64,000 nucleotides of DNA from NCBI GenBank assembly GCA_903907865.1, contig CAIVPR010000028.1, positions 1 through 64,000 of the forward strand, written 5' to 3'. The notes below the pieces were generated by a model. That model was not told the DNA's origin. It did not search any database and saw nothing but the letters and a program-made list of their open reading frames with translations. How positions within the stretch are numbered: position 1 is the first letter of the stretch; each line of letters begins with the position of its first letter. The DNA is from an uncultured Acidobacteriia bacterium. GTDB taxonomy: Bacteria; Acidobacteriota; Terriglobia; Bryobacterales; Bryobacteraceae. The translations under genes were made by a program, and so were the position numbers. Of the stretch, positions 54,014 through 61,944 are shown piece by piece.

Positions 54014-56891
54014 GCAGGGCGCGGAGCTTCTCCTCGAACGGGAAGGGCGGGTACTTGGACGCGTCGAATGGCGGGAGTTGGGGCTCGGGGTCGCCGAGGG
54101 CTTCGAGGACCTTGCGACAGCGCTGGAGTTGCCACCCGTAGACGTAAGGCGGGCCGTCTGCCCATGCGCGCTTGTAGGCAGGGCCAATGTGTTTACGGGC
54201 GCTTTCGGTTTCCCCTAACTCAAGGAATAGCTCCGCTAATTCGAGGTTGTATTGCGAATCGCCAAGCTTGCCAGCGATGTCCCGCGCTTGCTGGACTTCT
54301 CCCAGATGTACCAGCGTGAAGGCCCGCCGCAGTTCGCAGTCTGTCGCATCGAGCCCCGCTTCTCGGGCCATCGATATGGCCTCATCGAAACTATCCGCAG
54401 CTAGTTGCCATTCAAGCCGCTGTAGTCGCCACTGACCTCGAATTTCGTGCATTTCGCGGATTACCTGACGGTTTCTTCCCCTGGAGGCGGTCTCTTCCGC
54501 TTGCGATATCAACTGATCATTCAGACCCGTCGCCTGGAGACGCAGTCGGCAGAACCACACCTCAGCATCTCCTGGGCGGTACAAGCTTCGCTCTGAAGGC
54601 CTAGGCATTCTCGCAAGGACTTGCCACCGCCGGTCAGCGTCTTCGTGGTCCCCCCGTTCGGCCGACCTATAGAACATCTCAAGCATAGAGGAGGTAATCG
54701 TATTGGAGCCGACATACGCAGAGACTTCGAACATCAGCTGCGTTAACCGATCGCAAAGGAAGGCGCGTCCGGACACCCGAAACGACTCACCAAGATTTCC
54801 CAGCGACACCCACACGTTCAGGAGGTCCCTTCGCGCGACTGCGGCCCGGAGGAGCGCCATGCGGATGCACTGAACCATGTCTTCTGGCGAAGTCTCGGCA
54901 AGCGAATTAGTGACATTTGCCCAAAGCAATACTCCGACGAAGTTGTCAACTTCCGGCGGATGGTCCAGTCCGCGCGGGAACAGGGGTCGCGCCACCTCAA
55001 TGAACTCGTGGTGCGCTTCGAGATTAAAGCTGAGCGGGTTGGATATGTCGAACAATAGATCCGCCGCTTGATTGGTCATTCCCAAGTGAATCATAGTACG
55101 CACTACCTGTAGCCCATCGCTGAGATCTGCCAAGCTGGATGCCTCTTCGTAGGGGCCGTGCGGCTTAGACGCAAAGTGGTCGACGACGGCTCCGCCAGCA
55201 GTCATGCGGTGTTCTGCAGTGAGCGATCCCACCGCATACCCACGCACCACCGGATGCAGGTCAAACCGGCCTTCCTTTCGATCCCACTGGATCAACCCGC
55301 GAGCCTCCAAATCAACGAGCAACTCATTGAGCCGCTTCTTGTCCAAGCTTGAATTGAGCGCCAATAGGGTCTCAAAATCCACCGACTCCGAGACCATGCC
55401 CATCTTCGCCAACAGCATCCTCGCATCAGCGCCCAACGCGTCGAACGCAAACTTCAAGATATGGTTCCGCCTCTGGACTAGATCCATCGTGGCTGGGTTG
55501 ATCGATGCTCCACCGTCTGGGTCCGCCGCCCACTTGTCGAAATCGTTCATCGCGGGTCCATAGTTGCGCACCAGCCCTGCCACAACCCCGACCACCAACG
55601 GATGGCAGCCAAAGTTCTGGTCCAAGTAGCGCCGGATGGCAGCCGAATCGCCCTTCACACCCGCCTGAGTCAAGATCCCCTCGGCATCCGCTGGATCCAG
55701 GCCCATCAATTTCACATGCGCGACACCCTCCCGCTCCAACCCGCCCGGACCCAGAAGGGGCGACGGCATCAAACGCGACGACACCAGAAACTTGGACGGT
55801 CCAGCCCCGGCCAACTGCCGCAGTAGATCCGCATCAGCCGGTCGGATGCAATCGACAGGCTTCGCGTCCGCCCCACCCTGTGAACCCTCCACCTCCTCGT
55901 CCCGCACCTGCGCCGCGTCGTACCGGTTGTACGCCACCAACACGCGTTCCAACCCGTCCAGCACCACCAACCATGGCCGGGTCCCAAACGCTTCGATCAA
56001 CACCGGCATCAGCGCCGTCGTTTTCTTACCTTGGAACTCCTCCACCTTGCGACCGGACACGTAGGCCATCGCGTAGCGGCAAAAATCGTTCATCTCCGCG
56101 CCCCGCTCGTAGAAGCTGTACCAGAAGATGCCCGCAAAGTCGGGCCGAACCTTGCGCGCGTACTCCTTCACCCACTGCCACGAAAGCATGCTCTTGCCCA
56201 TGCCGCCGATAGCCTCGAGCACCAGCACCGGATCGGACGGCGTAACAGCCCAGTCGTCCAACTGCTGCAACTCCTTGACCCGCCCAGTGAACTTATGGCC
56301 CGGTGTATAGGGCGGCACAGCTTGGAACTTGCGGGGGAACTCAGGATCGGCGGGGACAACCGACAAAGGGACGACAACCGTCGGCTTCGTCGTCTCCAGA
56401 TTGGCGCGAATCTCGTCCAGCGCCTTCGCCACCAAATACTTCAAGTCGTCAACGGAGTCGAATGTGGCGGAGATGTGCGACTGTTGGAACCGCTTGCGAA
56501 ACGCCTCCAGTTGCGCCTGTTGGGTACCGTTGTCGCGATTGACCGCGCTCCGGGGAATCGGATGCTTGTCGCTCATCACGAACATGTAGGTCGGATGCCC
56601 GAGCGCCTCCGCCAAGTCGTACTCCAACTCGGTCACCGAAACACCCTTGGGGTTGCGGGTATCCACCAGCACTTGGCCATACCGATACCCAATGATCCCG
56701 ACATACGCCTGCGAGTTGCGCACCTTCTCCAGCGAGGACGTGATGATGTCCTCATGCCGAGCCGAATCCAGCTCCATCGCCTGCGGGAACATGTGCGCCT
56801 CGATGATCGCGTCCTTGACGATCTTCCGGTGCTCCTCCAAATCCTTGAAGGAACTAGAGAGCATGATGTCGTGGTGTTTCAGGCTCGCCAT
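53958..56891 (-). CDS. STAND NTPase with N-terminal DUF4062 domain
   Basis: 977 residues. DUF4062 at 5-115 ([49 protein letters not shown]) is a recurrent effector-like domain of bacterial STAND proteins. The NACHT/NB-ARC-type ATPase has Walker [10 protein letters not shown] (226-234) and Walker B LVVLDGLE (308-315). A winged-helix region follows and the C-terminal 450 residues are alpha-helical, TPR-like sensor repeats. STAND NTPases of this design recognise an invader molecule and trigger cell death or dormancy in several known systems. It is a single gene with no partner. It lies between two 124-bp direct repeats and shows mixed, more A/T-rich codon use in its second half. A defence role is inference. 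Confidence 0.88.
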   Translation of the reverse strand: MASLKHHDIMLSSSFKDLEEHRKIVKDAIIEAHMFPQAMELDSARHEDIITSSLEKVRNSQAYVGIIGYRYGQVLVDTRNPKGVSVTELEYDLAEALGHPTYMFVMSDKHPIPRSAVNRDNGTQQAQLEAFRKRFQQSHISATFDSVDDLKYLVAKALDEIRANLETTKPTVVVPLSVVPADPEFPRKFQAVPPYTPGHKFTGRVKELQQLDDWAVTPSDPVLVLEAIGGMGKSMLSWQWVKEYARKVRPDFAGIFWYSFYERGAEMNDFCRYAMAYVSGRKVEEFQGKKTTALMPVLIEAFGTRPWLVVLDGLERVLVAYNRYDAAQVRDEEVEGSQGGADAKPVDCIRPADADLLRQLAGAGPSKFLVSSRLMPSPLLGPGGLEREGVAHVKLMGLDPADAEGILTQAGVKGDSAAIRRYLDQNFGCHPLVVGVVAGLVRNYGPAMNDFDKWAADPDGGASINPATMDLVQRRNHILKFAFDALGADARMLLAKMGMVSESVDFETLLALNSSLDKKRLNELLVDLEARGLIQWDRKEGRFDLHPVVRGYAVGSLTAEHRMTAGGAVVDHFASKPHGPYEEASSLADLSDGLQVVRTMIHLGMTNQAADLLFDISNPLSFNLEAHHEFIEVARPLFPRGLDHPPEVDNFVGVLLWANVTNSLAETSPEDMVQCIRMALLRAAVARRDLLNVWVSLGNLGESFRVSGRAFLCDRLTQLMFEVSAYVGSNTITSSMLEMFYRSAERGDHEDADRRWQVLARMPRPSERSLYRPGDAEVWFCRLRLQATGLNDQLISQAEETASRGRNRQVIREMHEIRGQWRLQRLEWQLAADSFDEAISMAREAGLDATDCELRRAFTLVHLGEVQQARDIAGKLGDSQYNLELAELFLELGETESARKHIGPAYKRAWADGPPYVYGWQLQRCRKVLEALGDPEPQLPPFDASKYPPFPFEEKLRALLDKVKAEKATLQSPHGQG

Positions 56892-57079
56892 GATAGATCC
56901 TGATTATACGAAACAACACCGCCAATTGCACCAGAATGGTGGTCCCGTGGACCACGACGCCAACCCCGGTCGGATCGCCACCCCTGTCACAAACTTCTTT
57001 CCCGGCAGAATCATTGACTTCCGCCAACTGCCCGGGAATCCACCCCGGCCCGTGCTAAACCAAACTCGGGGTAAATCCC

Positions 57080-57120
57080 ATGTCGACACCCAAACAGATC
57101 GCCGCAAACCGGGGCAGGGG
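57080..57120 (+). pseudogene. N-terminal stub of an AANR-type protein
   Basis: ATG at 57080 reads MSTPKQIAANRGRG before running into the 124-bp repeat. The opening matches a family common in acidobacteria whose members begin M.TPKQIAANRRNA..STGPRT. The frame is truncated within codon 12-14 by repeat copy 2. It is divergent from the STAND gene, and the gap 56892-57079 between them holds a palindrome gtggtcc-cgt-ggaccac (56938-56954 area) that could be an operator. Confidence 0.45.
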
Positions 57121-57244
57121 CGTCGCCGGGGAGGTAGAACGGCTCGACCGGAATGCCGCTGGAGCTCTCGAACTTGCGCGCGGGATGGTCAGCCTTGGCC
57201 ATGTGGTGATTGTAGCGTTGCTTTTTCCGCCTTGACCTTGTCGA
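57121..57244. repeat. 124-bp direct repeat, copy 2 (truncated mutase start)
   Basis: Exact copy of 53890-54013. On the minus strand it reads the mutase opening [20 protein letters not shown] up to FYLPGD and then leaves the mutase sequence at 57120, so it encodes only about 27 mutase residues. Its left edge cuts an AANR-type gene and its right edge meets the comF promoter region. Confidence 0.97.
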
Positions 57245-57268
57245 TCACTGCTCGGTCCAAATGCCCTC

Positions 57269-57297
57269 TTGACAACACTCCCGTCCCGGCCTACACT
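57269..57297 (+). promoter_or_regulatory. Sigma70-like promoter of the ComF-like gene
   Basis: A perfect TTGACA (57269-57274), a 17-bp spacer and TACACT (57292-57297). Transcription should start near 57304, followed at once by an agaggag ribosome-binding site and the ATG at 57319. The leader would be about 15 bases. Confidence 0.72.
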
Positions 57298-57318
57298 TGG
57301 TGGTTAGAGGAGTCCTAC

Positions 57319-58136
57319 ATGGTCCACACGCCGCTCATACACGCGCGACGACACACGGGGGGTGCACCTTCTCAAGCCACCTGCTGACGAGAACGGTCGC
57401 CTCTTCCATCGGATCCATTCCGCACGCTCTTTTTTCGCTATTTTTCCCCGCAGACTGCCGGATTTGCAACACGTCCTTAACCGGATGGACGCGCATCCCC
57501 GTCTGCGACGACTGCCTCAAGGCCCCCGAGCCCCTCGACGCCGAGTTCTTCTGCTCCGCCTGCCGCACACCTTTCCGCAACGCGCTGCCTCTGGATGACC
57601 ACGGAGTGTGCCGCGCCTGCCGCGCCGGTCTTCGCGGATTCGACCGCGCCGCAACCTACGGGTTCTACGAAGGCAAGCTGCGGAGCCTGATCCACCTGCT
57701 CAAGTACGCGGGAATTCAGCCCTTGGCCGCGCCCCTTGCCGGACTCATGCACCGGGCCCTTCCCGTCGACCAGACGTTCGACGCCATTGTCCCCGTACCC
57801 CTGCATTGGCGCAAGTCCCTCGACCGCGGCTTCAACCAAGCAGAACTGCTGGCACGGGAACTTGCCCGCAAGCGCAATATTCCCATGGCGAAGGCGCTGC
57901 GACGCAAGCGCTCCGGCGCGGTCCAAGCCAGTCTCTCGTTGGCGGAACGACGCCGCAACGTGGCTGGCGTTTTTGAGGTCCGGGCCAAGCAGGACGTACG
58001 GGACAAACGAATTCTTCTTATCGACGATGTAATGACAACAGGCGCGACCGCCTCGGCATGCGCCTCGGTATTGAAACGGGCGGGGGCGAAATCTGTCTCC
58101 CTGCTTACAGTAGCGAGGGTGGACCGCCGACACTAG
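57319..58136 (+). CDS. ComF family phosphoribosyltransferase-like protein (frameshifted near the start)
   Basis: The body encodes two CxxC zinc pairs ([10 protein letters not shown] with [14 protein letters not shown] with CRAC), the ComF core and a PRTase PRPP loop [20 protein letters not shown]. ComF proteins help DNA uptake or processing in competent bacteria. The promoter and ribosome-binding site point to ATG 57319, but that frame ends after 22 codons at TGA 57385. Adding one G to the run of six G at 57356-57361 joins it to the main frame and gives 272 residues. A sequencing indel is the simplest reason. Otherwise a CTG start at 57384, overlapping the TGA, would be needed. Confidence 0.78.
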
Positions 58137-58206
58137 ACCCCGGGTAGCAGTTTCACTGCAAGACAGTGCAGCAAATCAAGTACGGATCGAGAAAGGAATT
58201 ACCGCA

Positions 58207-58734
58207 ATGCCTTCCTATACGCGACTCCAGAAAGCCGTTCTCGTATTAAATGCGAGCTACGAACCCATCAACGTGTGCGCCGCCCGGAGGGCGCTGGTCC
58301 TGGTACTGAAAGGCGTCGCTGCAGCCGAGGAACACGGACCAACCTCGGTGCACTCCTCGCGCCGCACGGTCAAAGTACCGTCGGTGATCCGCTTGCTCGA
58401 ATATCGGCGCATCCCGCACCAGACACGAGCCCTATCCCGCAAGAACATCATGATGCGGGACCGCTACATGTGCCAGTACTGCCTCAAAACCCTTCCGGCG
58501 GGGGAGTTGACGTTGGACCACGTCATTCCGCGCTCCCGCGCAGGCGAATCGGCGTGGGAGAACCTTGTCGCGTGCTGCCACCAGTGCAACAACCGCAAAG
58601 GCAACCGTACACCCGAAGAAGCGGGCATGAAGCTGCACCGCCAGCCCAAGCCGTTCAGCCTGCACACCAGCCGCCATTTGATGCGGCTGCTGGGCAAGAG
58701 CGACGAACAGTGGCGCAAATACCTCTTCTACTGA
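58207..58734 (+). CDS. HNH endonuclease
   Basis: 175 residues. The HNH zinc-finger nuclease core reads [20 protein letters not shown] then [20 protein letters not shown] and [11 protein letters not shown], with the two CxxC pairs and the DH/N/N residues of the beta-beta-alpha-metal fold. The N-terminal part ([20 protein letters not shown]) is the typical opening of a widely conserved stand-alone HNH family with unknown role. A good aaagga ribosome-binding site lies upstream. Not obviously linked to phage or restriction genes. Confidence 0.92.
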   Translation: MPSYTRLQKAVLVLNASYEPINVCAARRALVLVLKGVAAAEEHGPTSVHSSRRTVKVPSVIRLLEYRRIPHQTRALSRKNIMMRDRYMCQYCLKTLPAGELTLDHVIPRSRAGESAWENLVACCHQCNNRKGNRTPEEAGMKLHRQPKPFSLHTSRHLMRLLGKSDEQWRKYLFY

Positions 58735-58761
58735 GCATCCATCCGCGTGAGTGCCGGATGG

Positions 58762-60147
58762 TCACCGGGTCGGGACTACGGTCAGCCGACCCTGCGTGGC
58801 CATCCCGAAGTAGCGCCCCACCAGCACCTCCATTTCACGTGCCGCCGTCATGGCCTTGGGATCGACCTCCCGGTCGTTCTCGTGCAGCACGTAGATCTGG
58901 AAGCGAAGCGGTTGAGGAGGTTTGGGCCTTTGCGTTCCGTTTGCGGCCCTGACGTCGGCAATCGTAACGGGAACGGGGACTCCGCCGTGCCGCATACCCG
59001 TGGAATCGGGTGGCGAGGCGGACGAGATGTAAAAGGTCTCCGGAACATCCTCCGGTCCAACCAACCCCATCGAATACAGGTCCAGCCATGACAGGCCCTT
59101 CGGGGCGCCCCACGGGGACGTCACGCTCCGGTGCCCCCGGTCGGCGTTTCCTCCACTGCCATGCCGCCCATGTTGGATTCCTCGCGATACTTGGCCTCCG
59201 TAAACATCGACCACACCGGTGCAACTACCTCCGTGTTGAGCGTGGGATTCCAGTGTTCCTGCTGACCGGGATCGCGCCACGCCATCGGCTCGGGATCCTT
59301 CCAGCGAAGATTCGCCACCCAGCGATGCGTCATCTCGTGGGTCAACCAGGAAACCCCGTACGCGTGGTTGTTGAACGTCCGGTCGCCATCGCGCAGCGTC
59401 TGCGCAAACCGGGGTCCGAGAAAGACCGGCCCGGCCGCCTGCTGGAGCGCTGGCGAACCGAACGCGAGCTTGCGGAACTCGTAGATGTTCCATACCGCGC
59501 CTCGCAAGCCCGTAGCCAGCTGAAAGCCCGACTCCATCGGACCGGGCCCCAGCGACCGGAGCTCGCCGGTGGCCGCCGAGGGATCTTCGGCGTCATTGAC
59601 GAATGCCTCGGCCTTCCACTGCAGGTTTGAGGGGTCCTTCAGCAAGACCTTGGGAACATCGAACTCGATTCCCGGACCGTTCCCGGCAACGCGGGCGGTC
59701 GCGGAACAGTCGCTGGGGGGCTGCCTGGTTGCCTGAATTCAAGACCGCGCACGCGAAATCCGCCTTTTGGCCATCGTGGTCGATCCTCAGGCGTCCGGCG
59801 GCAACCTTATCACGACTGAGAATGACGAACCGGTAGCCGAGTCTTTGGGGTGAAGTGCGCGGCAGCCCGTCCGCAAGCTGCCAAGCGAAATGGATGGCGC
59901 TGCCGCGATCCTCCACCGTGACGGGAATGTTGCCCGCAACTCTGTCCAATTCCCTGCCCTTGAGCGCCGGACCCGGGAAGATCCCCACGATGCCGTCCCT
60001 CTCCGCAACGTCGCCATAGCGGAACTCGACGGGGTCAACGGCGGGAGAGAAGGAGTCATGGTCGGGCCTGCCAAAACTCAGAGTCCCGTTGAGCCCGATG
60101 TAAAATGACCATCGACACCAGCAGGGACCGTGAAAGGACTGCCATGG
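58762..60147 (-). pseudogene. Secreted zinc metalloprotease-like gene with at least two frameshifts
   Basis: Reading the minus strand, one frame gives FYIGLNGTLSFGRPDHDSFS, VDPVEFRYGD and KGRELDRVAGNIPVTVEDRG; it breaks in the six-G run at 59715-59720. A second frame gives the zinc site WLTHEMTHRW (HExxH) and ends in a stop after MGGMAVEETPTGG; a lost G near 59150 restores VEGNADRGHRSVTSPWGAPK and the C-terminus LSWLDLYSMGLVGPEDVPET to the TGA at 58762-58764. The 5' end is unresolved: no ATG in the first frame. It may be a true pseudogene or a gene with homopolymer sequencing errors. Confidence 0.75.
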
Positions 60148-60328
60148 GGACAGTATCGCCCAAACGCACTTTCGACTTGCGCCGAATCCCGAGTCACGCC
60201 CTGCGGAAAAAAAGTTTTTCGGGGCGCAAGTAATTTTGAATCAGATACTTATGTAGGCCTAGCCGACGCGATTCCTAGGTCCCGAAGTTCGTTTTCACCC
60301 CCCTCCCGGTCCATACTCGGCACAGCTT

Positions 60329-61771
60329 ATGTTGGATCGCGCAAAAAACACCACCGGACTCCGGCCACGTGCCAAACAGTCCGCCGACACAGCCGGGGAT
60401 CTCGCCTCCGTCCTTTCCTCGAAGGTCGTGGGCCAACCCGATGTGATCGGCCACATCGTCCCGTATATAGAGATGTTCCAGGCGGGCCTCGCCCCGGAGA
60501 ACCGCCCCGTCGGTGTCTTCCTGCTGCTGGGTCCGACAGGCACGGGCAAAACCCGTACCGTGGAGGCGCTCGCCGAAGCGCTGCACGGAAGCCACAAGAA
60601 CATTCTCAAGATTGACTGCGGCGAATTCCAGATGGAACACGAGGTGGCCAAGCTCATCGGCGCGCCGCCCGGCTACCTTGGACACCGCGAAACCCAGCCG
60701 ATGCTGTCGCAGCAGAAGCTCACGTCCGTCGCCAGCGAACACTGCGGGCTGTCGCTGGTGCTGTTCGACGAAATCGAGAAGGCCGCGTCATCGCTCTCGC
60801 GGCTGCTGCTGGGCGTGCTAGACCGCGGCATCCTCCGGTTGGGCGACAACTCGTCAGTCAACTTCGAAAAGTCGATCATCTTCCTCACCAGCAACCTAGG
60901 GGCGAAGGAGATGATGCGGGAACTGCGTCCCGACTTCGGCTTCCAGTCGGCAACGGGCGGGGCTGCGGTTGCGGACGTCTCGGGCAAACTCCAGAGCATC
61001 GCGCTGGCCTCGGTGAAGCGCAAGTTCTCGCCGGAATTCGTAAACCGGATCGACCATGTGGTGACCTACAAGCCGTTGAGCCCGGAGGCGTTCTCAGCGA
61101 TCACTGACCATGAGATCGCCAATCTCCAGAACCACATCAACAACAGGCTGGGAGCCAAAGCCTTCCAGATTGAAGTGCCTTACGCGACGCGGCAGTGGTT
61201 GATTCAACGAGGCACAAGCCCCGAGTACGGGGCCCGGGAACTGAAACGCACCGTCCACCGGCACTTGACGCAGCCGCTGGCATCGATGGTGGCACGCAGC
61301 AAGGTGGCGTCAGGGTCGAGGGTACGGGTCGAAGTGAGCGCAAGCGGCGATGAACTGAGCCTCCGCCTCGCCGGAGCCGCCGAGGTCCCGGCACCGACGC
61401 AACCGACGGTGCTGTTGGTGGACGACAACCGCGATTTCCTGAAGTTCCTGGAGCGCCAGATGGCCGAATCGGGGTGGGATCTGCTGGTCGCGGAGTCTGT
61501 GCCCGAGGCGCGCAAACTGGCGGCGAAACGGAGACCCGCTGCAGCACTCATCGACTACACGCTGCCCGACGCCAGCGGTGTGGAACTGGCGCAGCACCTA
61601 CACAAGAGCATCCCGGGCATGCACTTGATGCTGATGACCAGTTCGGTGTTGCGGGAGGACGATGAAGCCGTATGCCAGGAACATGGCTTTCCGATCCTCC
61701 GCAAGCCCTTCCTGGCGGCCGATGCCATGGCGTTGATCCGCAAGCGGCTGGCGGGCGGAAAACGGAGTTAG
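60329..61771 (+). CDS. Clp-type AAA+ ATPase fused to a C-terminal response-regulator receiver domain
   Basis: 480 residues. Residues 30-330 are a ClpA/B D2-like ATPase: Walker A GPTGTGKT (68-75), the IDCGEFQMEHEVAKLIGAPP pore-loop region with GYLG, Walker B VLFDEIEKA (144-152) and the small domain with SPEYGARELKRTVHR (sensor 2). There is no D1 or N-domain and no ClpP-binding loop. Residues 355-475 form a receiver domain (VLLVDDNRDFLKFL; phospho-Asp in ALIDYTLPDASG; Thr/Ser in MTSSV; Lys in LRKPF). The architecture suggests an unfoldase or remodeller gated by phosphorylation. No kinase is adjacent; the hybrid kinase at 48-50 kb is 10 kb away. Confidence 0.87.
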   Translation: MLDRAKNTTGLRPRAKQSADTAGDLASVLSSKVVGQPDVIGHIVPYIEMFQAGLAPENRPVGVFLLLGPTGTGKTRTVEALAEALHGSHKNILKIDCGEFQMEHEVAKLIGAPPGYLGHRETQPMLSQQKLTSVASEHCGLSLVLFDEIEKAASSLSRLLLGVLDRGILRLGDNSSVNFEKSIIFLTSNLGAKEMMRELRPDFGFQSATGGAAVADVSGKLQSIALASVKRKFSPEFVNRIDHVVTYKPLSPEAFSAITDHEIANLQNHINNRLGAKAFQIEVPYATRQWLIQRGTSPEYGARELKRTVHRHLTQPLASMVARSKVASGSRVRVEVSASGDELSLRLAGAAEVPAPTQPTVLLVDDNRDFLKFLERQMAESGWDLLVAESVPEARKLAAKRRPAAALIDYTLPDASGVELAQHLHKSIPGMHLMLMTSSVLREDDEAVCQEHGFPILRKPFLAADAMALIRKRLAGGKRS

Positions 61772-61786
61772 CAAGGGTCTTGAGCT

Positions 61787-61874
61787 ATTGGCCCGTTCAT
61801 CCGTTTCGGTGAAACCTGCTGATTCGGCAGAGCTGCGACCGCCAAGGAGAGTTTGTGCGCGGAAACGGGCCAAT
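61787..61874. other. Branched inverted-repeat structure after the Clp-receiver gene
   Basis: An outer 11-bp stem (attggcccgtt / aacgggccaat) encloses gtttc-ggt-gaaac and ctgc-tgattcg-gcag hairpins. It lies 15 bp past the stop of the ATPase gene and 24 bp before a terminator on the opposite strand. It could be a 3' structured RNA, part of a bidirectional terminator or a repeat. No T-run follows on the plus strand. Confidence 0.4.
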
Positions 61875-61897
61875 CGCCGCCTGCAGACAAACGAAAA

Positions 61898-61920
61898 GGG
61901 CGGGCCATAACGGCCCGCCC
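61898..61920 (-). terminator. Rho-independent terminator of the TPR gene
   Basis: Stem gggcgggcc / ggcccgccc with loop ataac. Read on the minus strand it ends in TTTTCGTTTGT, directly after the stem. It lies 25 bp past the TPR gene stop at 61945. Confidence 0.78.
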
Positions 61921-61944
61921 TCCCCGTGTCAAATCGAAACTAGA

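Noticed and set aside
56647-57387. 246-codon plus-strand open frame across the STAND start and repeat copy 2
   Set aside because: It crosses antisense STAND sequence, the AANR stub region and the repeat; only its last 22 codons (from ATG 57319) sit behind a plausible promoter and ribosome-binding site.
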